DNA from: Candidatus Vicinibacter affinis
GTDB taxonomy: Bacteria; Bacteroidota; Bacteroidia; Chitinophagales; Saprospiraceae
Direction of reading: 5' to 3'
Assembly (NCBI GenBank): GCA_016714365.1
Contig: JADJNH010000005.1
Coordinates: 1,278,501 to 1,342,500, forward strand
DNA: 64,000 nt
The notes beneath the pieces were generated by a model. It did not search any database. It was not told the origin of the DNA and worked only from the letters and a program-made list of their open reading frames with translations. Made by a program: the position numbers and the translations under genes. Positions 53,491-62,400 of this stretch are shown piece after piece (the stretch's first letter is position 1; every line of letters begins with the position of its first letter).

Positions 53491-53859
53491 CTATTTTCTG
53501 ATTTTCTTAAAAGATAAAAAATGTAAAATCGCCTCAATGTCCTCATAGCTCAACTTTTGGGCGATCCCGTGATTGTCTGCATCCGTGATGGAGAGTTTAG
53601 CTTTATAAGTGTCTAATTGCTGTTGAGAAAAATCAGGAATGCTGTCTTTTGATTTGCCAAAAATTCCGTGACAGCCGCTACAATTCTCCTTATACAAATC
53701 TCTCCCATGTTTCCAGTAAGCGGTGAGATTTTTTTTACTTTCCTTAGAAATATTTTTGGGCAAAGGATAAGTGATACGAGGCTTGCAGGAGAAGCTTATT
53801 GACATCAATATAGATGCTAAAAAAATATACTGCAATATGAATCTTGATTTAATATTCAC
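53491..53859 (-). CDS. Mono-haem cytochrome c lipoprotein
   Basis: 122 residues with a lipoprotein signal (lipidated Cys in SISFSC). One haem motif CSGCHGIFG and a C-terminal helix 'LSYEDIEAILHFL' typical of small cytochrome c domains, where the distal Met may come from a segment not clearly seen. It overlaps the upstream peroxidase gene by 11 bases, so the two are co-expressed and it is the likely electron donor. Confidence 0.85.
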   Translation of the reverse strand: MNIKSRFILQYIFLASILMSISFSCKPRITYPLPKNISKESKKNLTAYWKHGRDLYKENCSGCHGIFGKSKDSIPDFSQQQLDTYKAKLSITDADNHGIAQKLSYEDIEAILHFLSFKKIRK

Positions 53860-55786
53860 CGCCTACTTTTCTTTTATTCAATGCTTTCACAGATGATAAA
53901 GGTAATTCTTTCGGAGGATCACCGGGTTGAATTTTTTCGTCAAGCGAACGGAGAAATTCCAGGAGTTGTTTTTTTTCTGTGACACTAAGGTGAAGAGAAT
54001 CCGATACCAGAGTTTGGTTGCTTACTTTTATTCCTTTTCCTTGTCCTCCACCTGCATCGTAAAAATCGATAACTTCCTCCATGGTACGGAATACTCCGTT
54101 GTGCATGTAAGGCTCTGTGTGTGAGGTATTGCGAAGATTGCCTGTTCTGAAAGCATGCAACATTTCCGATGCAGGGTGAACAGAAAATCTTCCTGAATCC
54201 TGACTTAATTTTAGAAAGTTTGTATCTGCGGGTACGCCGATCACTTCAAATTCACTGCTGATGTATGGGGGCTTGATCCCATTGAATTGTGGAGGAAAAT
54301 GGCAGGTAGCACATTGTGCTTTACCCATGAATAGATTGAAACCTTTTATGGCATCGGAGGTAATGGGAATGGATGCATTGATGGACTGATCGAATGGTGC
54401 TTCTGCAAAACTAAATTGACTATAGTATAGTACAACGGCGGATGCGACATGATCTAATGTTGGTTTTTTGGAAGAAGTAAATTTTGCAAGTGATTTGATT
54501 TTTACGGAATAGGATTTGCAACTCATTATTTTTTTCATCAGTTCGTCGGGATCACTATTCATTTCATTAGGTTTGCTGATCACATCCTTGAACTGATTAA
54601 GCAGAGTGTGATGTTTTCCGTCCAGCATCATCAGATGGTGATGAACCGCATTTACTAAAGTTGGCGTGTTTCTTCCAAGCGAGTTTCGTTCATCAAATTG
54701 TAAAGCAGTTTGTCTGGAAGTATCTGTAAAATATTGTTGTGGGATGTGACAGGAAGCGCAGGATCTGCGGTTGTTTCCGCTGAGCAGCGGATCAAAAAAC
54801 AATAATTTTCCCAGACCACGTATTTCATCCAGCAAGGAATCATTTTCGACGGGACGGAAGATGCCTTTTATGTCCTGAGCGGTGTAAAGTTTTTTGTTAA
54901 AAATAGAAAGAGCTTTATTGTTGAGTGAATAGTCGTTGTAATTTTTGGATCGAAAATTATTTTTTTGAATGGCTAATTGATTGAATCCAAAAAGCGGATT
55001 GACATAATCTTTTATAAAAGTGTAGTGATTAAAATTTGAAAATCCACTTGTTTGATGTTCCACAAAACCAATTAGACCTGAATAAAGAGTTGAGTAATTT
55101 TGGGAGATGGAATATTTTGGATAGCTCAGGTTGAAAGTGTTGTAAATTTCTGCTGTTTCATGCAACATATGTTTTAACTCAAATAGAATTTGTGCAGAAT
55201 CCGGACATTCGAATCCGGTAGTGTAGATGGCTGTCAGATTCAGCAGAAAAAGTCGGTTGGCGAAATAGAAATTTGCGGGATTATTGAGCTCCGAAATCAT
55301 GGAATCAGTCAGGAAGGCGGGTATGGAGGCAAGGGCTGAATCCAGCAATGCAATTAAATCAGTTTTTTGAAGGAAGTCTTCACCGAGTCGATTTTCTGCC
55401 AGTATCAAGCCGGCGCCTTCTCTTCGGTAAGGAGTTTCAAATTTTTCGAACACCTCGTTTTCCCACTCCACCGGAAGAGGGCCATTTATTTTTCGGTATG
55501 CGATCGGATCCAGATATCGAAGCCAGAAATCGCAGGTCTTGAGCACTTGTCGGGAAGAATGAATGGACGCAATGATCTGTTCGGATGTCTTAGGATCAGA
55601 CCAATCCACTTTATCGATCTTCATGCGGAGGTCTGAGAGTGTTGTCCCAAGTGCTGCAATCCGGTCTGAGTACAAATGGGCATAATCCGGAGGTAAGCTA
55701 CTACCGGTGTGGTTAAAACCGCTGAAAGCAATGCATATGGCAAGGAAGAATCCGATGTATAAAATATAGATTATCCTATTCAGCAT
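53849..55786 (-). CDS. Di-haem cytochrome c peroxidase (MauG/CCP family) with long N-terminal domain
   Basis: 645 residues, signal peptide or anchor at 1-22. The C-terminal 340 residues match bacterial di-haem peroxidases: GKLLFFDPLLSGNNRRSCASCH (first haem), TPTLVNAVHHHLM, KAQCATCHFPPQFNG (second haem), FRTGNLRNTSHTEPYMHNGVF and 'LLEFLRSL'. The N-terminal 290 residues are helical and imelysin-like in style, which is found in a subgroup of these proteins. It should reduce peroxide or modify a partner in the periplasm. Followed by a cytochrome c that overlaps it. Confidence 0.9.
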   Translation of the reverse strand: MLNRIIYILYIGFFLAICIAFSGFNHTGSSLPPDYAHLYSDRIAALGTTLSDLRMKIDKVDWSDPKTSEQIIASIHSSRQVLKTCDFWLRYLDPIAYRKINGPLPVEWENEVFEKFETPYRREGAGLILAENRLGEDFLQKTDLIALLDSALASIPAFLTDSMISELNNPANFYFANRLFLLNLTAIYTTGFECPDSAQILFELKHMLHETAEIYNTFNLSYPKYSISQNYSTLYSGLIGFVEHQTSGFSNFNHYTFIKDYVNPLFGFNQLAIQKNNFRSKNYNDYSLNNKALSIFNKKLYTAQDIKGIFRPVENDSLLDEIRGLGKLLFFDPLLSGNNRRSCASCHIPQQYFTDTSRQTALQFDERNSLGRNTPTLVNAVHHHLMMLDGKHHTLLNQFKDVISKPNEMNSDPDELMKKIMSCKSYSVKIKSLAKFTSSKKPTLDHVASAVVLYYSQFSFAEAPFDQSINASIPITSDAIKGFNLFMGKAQCATCHFPPQFNGIKPPYISSEFEVIGVPADTNFLKLSQDSGRFSVHPASEMLHAFRTGNLRNTSHTEPYMHNGVFRTMEEVIDFYDAGGGQGKGIKVSNQTLVSDSLHLSVTEKKQLLEFLRSLDEKIQPGDPPKELPLSSVKALNKRKVGGEY

Positions 55787-56469
55787 GATGGGAGCAAAGT
55801 TAGTGCTTTCTTTTACATCATTTTGGGAGGACCTAAGGTTGAACGGGCTGAATATTAAACTGATTGATTGACCGGAAAGAAGATTTTTTTAGTAATTAAT
55901 ATATAAATACATATTTATATATATAAAAATAAGGTATATAATGTATTATATATAAGTATTTTAACTTAAATAAGTAATAATTCATGTGTTAGCTGTTGAT
56001 TTTTCCATTATTGAGATTTATTACCCGATTTTTTTCTTTTTGAGTACAGTATTGTCTATTTTTGGCTTCTAAAGGAAGACTCGACACACAGTAGTTTGGT
56101 GAATTCCAGGATTTAGTAAATCCAAAGATTTCCGAGTTCTGTGGTCGGTTAAAGCCAACCTGATTGTAGGCATGAATATGATCATATTCAATTGTTTGTA
56201 CATTGGATGGAAACCTGTTCAGGTTTTTCAGTGGTTTGATATGCCCACTTCTCAAATATTCTTCGCACTCATTCATTTTTCAGACAAATACCAGCAAGAT
56301 TCTTTTTTGAATCTGGCTTCATTCATCCCTCAAACTATTTCCAATGAGTAAATTGTACGCATTTGTTAAAAATTCTGGTTCGCTTCAGAATGACGGGTCA
56401 ATTCCCAATTCGCCGTTCATCCGACAAAGTATACAAGCTGCTCAGCATTCATTTTATTTAATTTTTATT
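55787..56469. other. Divergent intergenic region, AT-rich
   Basis: About 680 bases between the minus-strand peroxidase gene and the + strand giant gene. Positions 55892-55960 are nearly pure A/T with TATATA runs. A weak ORF on the minus strand is listed separately. Promoters for both flanking genes are expected here, but no clear TAnnTTTG element can be fixed. Confidence 0.5.
55989..56276 (-). CDS. Possible small protein or relic, unknown
   Basis: 95 codons with ATG and TAG-type end. The composition is protein-like (NVQTIEYDHIHAYNQVGF, SWNSPNYCVSSLPLEAKNRQ), but I recognise no family. An 'EYDHI' could recall an HNH start but the remaining motif is absent. May be a fragment of a larger lost gene. 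Confidence 0.3.
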   Translation of the reverse strand: MNECEEYLRSGHIKPLKNLNRFPSNVQTIEYDHIHAYNQVGFNRPQNSEIFGFTKSWNSPNYCVSSLPLEAKNRQYCTQKEKNRVINLNNGKINS

Positions 56470-59400
56470 ATGAAAAGTTGGCATTTTATTTCTAATTTAA
56501 TTGAGTTTTTAAAATCAAATTTGAAATTTCGAATTTGTTTTTTAATAACATTATTTTTAATCATTTTAATTGATTTGGGTGCACAAGAGTCAAACAAAGT
56601 TTCCATTGAATTGGAAAATCAAGTAAAAAGCACTCTTAAGCAAAATGCCCAGTCTCTGAAATTTATGCAAAACAAAGGGCAATTACCTAATCCAGATGTA
56701 CTTTATTATTTAGAAGGTAAACAAGGTTCAGTTTTCATTGAACGCAATAGGATAAGATTTTCAGCAAATGATTTTGTTTTTATAAAAAAGGATTCTCTTG
56801 AGGGGATTACAGGTGAAAAGCCCATTATTGAAAGTGAACAAATTTTAACTGGAGTACATAATTTTTCAATTAATTTTTTAAATTCAAATATTAATCCAAT
56901 AATAAAACTGGGTGATAATTTTAATACTAACTATAACTTTATCACAGGATCAAATCCAAAAGATTGGTTTACAGGAATTAAGGCAGCTAAAGAATTAACC
57001 TTGGAAGAAGTTTTTAAAGGTATTGATTTAAGATTGTATAGTGATGAAAATGGATCTATGGAGTTTGATTGGATAATAAAACCAGGCGCAGATTACAGAG
57101 ATATCCAGATGAATTTTGAAGGTCAGGACAAACTTAAAATCGATAAAAATGGAAATATAAAAGTGAAACTTAGGTTTACAGAAGTGGGTTTCAATATCCC
57201 TGAATCTTATCAAGTTACACCATTAGGTAAGAAAAAGGTAGATTTTAAATTTACAGAAACTGGACATAATCTAGTTTCTTTCAAAACCGATTCAGAAATA
57301 GATGCTCAATACCCATTAATCATTGATCCGACACTTGTTTGGGGTACCTATATGGATGGGGACATTACAGGTAATTTATTTGATGAGTATTTGTTTGCAA
57401 TCCAATTAGATACGCTAAGTGGAATAATGTATTGTGCCGGAGCCACTAACAAGACCTTACTAACATCAATACCTTATGATGCGGATGGTTACAGGAACAC
57501 AATGACTGGCCTTAATGGTGGATCGAACTCAGGAAGGAGAACTTCTGTTTTGTACCGAGTTAACTCCACTGGCACTGATTTGCTGGATCTTACCCTATAT
57601 GGGCCAGCGACAATTAATGCCAACCAAGAAAACGCAGCTCAGGCTTTAAGTCTTTCTCCAGACAGGGTTTTTATTGGTGGTTATACAAATATGGATTTAC
57701 CTAATACAGCAAATGCTTTTGATGGAGTTCGAGGAGGGACGCATGATGGGTTTATTGCTGTTTTTTCTAAAACCCTTGATGTACTTCATTATGGCAGTTA
57801 CCTCGGTTCAAATAATGCAGATCTTCTTGGAGTAACCTCAATTCAGGCTTTAACTGACACAACCTATGTATGTGGATTAACAACAGCCGGTGATCTTGGT
57901 GCGACATATGTCCCTGTGGCTGCCTATGATATTACTTATAATGGAAGTACCGATATGTATTTGTGTAAGTTTAATAGGATTAACACTTTAAGTTGGGGAA
58001 CTTATGTTGGGGGTTCATCAGCAGAAACTTTTAACGATCTTGAAGTTTTCCCAGATGGACGGATTACTTTCGCTGGTTGGGGGGCTAGTTTAGCTCTTGG
58101 AGAAGTTAACAGTGCGGCAGCAGCTTCAGGAGGGGCAGACAATGACGGTATCATTGGTGTCCTCAGTAGCAATGGGACAACGATGAGTTATTTGGATAAA
58201 ATTGGAGGAACAGGAAATGACAGAATTTTTGATATTGAAAATTATGGAAATAACTTATATTGGACTGGAGCTGTTGCAAATGGTTTTCCTGTATCAACAA
58301 ATGTGTATGACAACACCTATAACGGTGGTCTCAGTGATATCATCGTAGGAAGAGTTAGCGATGTAGGCGGTGCGGCCTCTTATAAAGCAACCTTTTATGG
58401 AACGGGTTCTGAAGATTTAGGAAATGGAATTAAACAAGTAACTCAAACTTCTTGTGGTGGTGGGGGAGTAACCACTACCTTTTTGCTCATTTGGGGAACG
58501 GTCAATGGCGCAGGATTGCCTACCAAGAACCTGAACAATGAACCATTTATTGACAATTCATTTAATGGCGGGCGAGATATGTTTTTTGCCGGTTTTACGA
58601 ACCTTTTAGACATTCTGATATATGGAACTTATGTTGGGGGATCACAGGATGATTATTTAGGGAATGTTGGTGTCCCCCGGGGTGCAAATCATTTATTCGT
58701 AAATGGGTCAAATATTTATGTGGGGACTACAACACATAGTGTTAGTCATACTCCAGCTGTAGTTGGAGGAGGAGGTTTTGATTTAAATAAACAAAACGGA
58801 ACTCAGGACTCGCACGTTTTATTTCAAATAGGTATTACCTCTATCGTAGTAGTGGATTATGGGGATGCTGATTTTGGATCAACTCCCTATCATACATTAG
58901 ATTGCGAGAATTTGAGATTAGGTTCTATAGATTCTGATTCTACTGCAACAGTTAACTGGGAGGCAAGAGGAGACAATTCAACAGGAATTGATGATGAAAA
59001 AGCAGTTATTAATCCCACTGCCCTTTCAAAGGGGGGGCCAAAAAACATTAGTTTTTCTGTGGACAGTATTTACAACACCACCGGCAGAAATGCTTTTCTT
59101 TATACCTGGGTTAATTTAAATGGAGATAAAGATTTTCAAAGCAATGAAGTTAAAATTGACACCATTCCAAATGGTTTTAATGGAACTCGGACAGTGACAT
59201 TTAATAATGTAACAATTTCTGGGAATGACACTACAAAATACCTTAGACTGAGGCTGACCACAAACACACTTTTGGACGATGTGAATACAGCAATAAAGGA
59301 TGAAAGGGCTTATATACCTGCAACAAATGGAGAAATTGAAGATTACCGTTTGGTTCAATTAGACTGCCCTATAGCTAAAGTAGAAGAAACTTGCCAAACC

Positions 59401-62400
59401 CTAGATTCACTAATTGCGCATTTTAATACTTGGTTGGCTGAAGCTTCTGGAGGAGGAGGTTGTAATGGAGTATTATCTAATAATAATTCCGGCCCCCCAC
59501 CCGGATGTGGAGGCACAGCAACCGTCACTTGGACTTATACAAGTAGTTGCGCTCCACTAGTGACAACTTGCACTTCTACATTCACAGTTCAGGATACCAT
59601 GGTTGATCTGGAGATTACTTGTCCAAACGATACGACCATCGCTTCCTGTCTCACACAGGGCAATGTGGATACCTTATACAACAACTGGCTCAATTCAGCA
59701 TCTATTACCGGTCCATGTAACCCAGACCTAGACAATGACAGTTCGGGCCCACCCAATAAATGCGGCGGCACCAAAACAGTTAAGTTTTTTGCCGCTGGTA
59801 ACTGCTCCGGTGCGGACAGTTGCTTTGCCACTTTTACCGTACCTGCACCTGCCGGAGTAATCCTGAATTGTGCGGTCAATGTTACGGAAGCTGCCTGCCA
59901 GACTCAGGCACAAATTGATACAAAATTTGCCACATGGTTAGCCACAGCCACCAAATCCGGTGGTTGTAATGCGGTATTATCCAACAACAACACTGGGGCT
60001 CCAGCTGCTTGCGGGGGCTCTAAAACAGTTACCTTTACCGTTACCAGTTCGTGCGAATCCAACAAGACCTGTACGGCAACTTTTACTGTGACAGCAGCGC
60101 CTATCGTTGTGCTCAATTGTGCTGCAAACGTTACCGAAGCTGCCTGCCAAACTCAGGCACAAATTGACGCAAAATTTGCCACCTGGCTGGCCACCGCCAA
60201 CTTTACTGGAGGTTGCAATGCTACCATTTCCAATAACAATACTGGCGCACCTGCTGCTTGCGGTGGGTCCAAAACCGTTACTTTCACGGTGACCAGTTCT
60301 TGCGAAGCCAATAAAACCTGTACGGCTACTTTTACCGTTACTGCCGCCACACCGGTAGTCCTGAATTGTGCTGCGAACGTAACAGAGGCAGCTTGCCAGA
60401 CGCAGGCTCAAATTGATGCAAAATTTGCCACCTGGTTGGCTACGGCCAACTTCACAGGAGGTTGCAACGGAGTATTGTCCAACAACAACACAGGAGCCCC
60501 TTCTGCCTGCGGTGGTTCGAAAACAGTGACCTTCACGGTAACCAGTTCCTGCGAGGCCAATAAGACTTGCACAGCCACCTTTACTGTAACGGCCGCTACA
60601 CCGGCAGTAATAAATTGTCCTTCCAATGTGACCGAAGCGGCTTGCCAAACACAAGCTGCCATCAATACAAAATTCACTAACTGGCTGAACTCTGTCAGTT
60701 CAACAGGTGGCTGTAATCCGGTCATCACCAACAACAACAACGGCGCTCCAAATGCCTGCGGTGGTGTGAAGACAGTTACTTTTACTCTTACCAGTTCCTG
60801 CGATGTCAACAAGACTTGTACGGCTTCATTTACAGTACTTACCGATACGGTACCTGTAGTCAGTGGTATGCTGGATACTTTGTTTCTTGAAGGATGCAAC
60901 GCCGGAGCCGCCCCTGCTGCTAAAACCAAAGTCGCAGATCTGGAATCCTTACCTGGAAATCTGACGATAACCGATGCGTGTACCGTTGACTCGTTATTGT
61001 TGGTTTCAAGTACCGATACAGTTACCGGTACCTGCCCAATTTTAATCAAAAGAACCTATAAAATAACGGATGCCTGCGGTAATATGACGGCAGGGATCAT
61101 TCACATGATCAGCATCGATGACACCACACCTCCTATGGTAACCGGATCTCTGGATACTTTGGTAGTAAATGGTTGCTCAGAAAGTGCTGCGCCTGCGCCG
61201 AAAACGACGGTAGCAGAATTGGAAGCCCTTCCGGGAAATTTAATGATCACAGACGTCTGTACGGTAGATGCTGCTCTAACGGTTAGCAGTTCAGATGAAG
61301 TTGCCGGTACCTGTCCGATCGTAATTACCCGAACATATAATGTTACAGATGCCTGTAACAATACCAGCGTAGACATTATTCATATTATTGAAGTGCAGGA
61401 TACCACGAAACCTACCTTCAGCAAACCAGCAGACATCACCATTTATGTAGATGAAACATGTATGTATGATGCCGACACCAGCATTACCGGAACAGTCTCA
61501 GATGAAATGGACAATTGCAGTGTTGGTCTAGATGCCATGTATGCAGATTCCACTGTGGTTGGGTCATGTCAGGGAGAAACAAAGATTTATAGAAAATGGA
61601 CGTTACTCGATGATTGCAACAATGCAGCCACCCCTAAAACTCAGTTGATAACGGTCAGCGATACCATCCAACCGACATTTACAGTTCCAGCAGACATCAC
61701 CATTTATAAAAGCCCGGACATTCCGGATACTGCGGTAATTGTAAATTATGATTTTAATGGAGGATCAGATTATGATGCTTTGTGTCCTCAAGTATTTACG
61801 GGCATCAGTGTAAAAGTAGACGCCTCTTCAAATCCATTTAAGCAAGTGCCCGGAACTAATTCGGGAACATTTGCCTACACCAATAATCCAGACGCTGGCA
61901 ACGGTTTGACCGTGGACAGTTCACAAACTGCCGGACATTGGCAGTTCAATATCAAGGGAGAAACGCTGCAAAATTGCAGCAACATTGGAGTACACATACA
62001 AGGGTACAAGGCAGGTTTAGGAAGTGCGGATGTATTGCGCATGGAATACAGTCTCAACGGTTCCACCTGGAATATTTTCCGAACAAAAACACTTACTACA
62101 GGTATGTGGGTTCAGGACACTGCCACCATTCCTGGTGTCAACAGCCCGGATAGTTTATTTTTAAGAATTAGTTATACAACTCCGGGTGTAGGATCGCCAA
62201 AGAGTCTGCATATAGACAACTTACAGGTAAGAGCGCAATTGTGCTGTGGCTATGATGCCTCACCGAATGTTACCGGCAATGTAACGGATGAAAGTGATAA
62301 CTGTGCTACGGGTTTATTAGCAACTTTCTGTGATTCAGTAGTAGTAGAACCATGTGAAGGTTCTAACCTTATTTACAGGATGTGGTCACTGCAGGACAGT

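Noticed and set aside
59589..61376. Long minus-strand frames opposite the giant adhesin gene (up to 225 codons)
   Set aside because: They repeat with the same 249-base period and are mirror images of the repetitive + strand coding sequence, so they are shadows.
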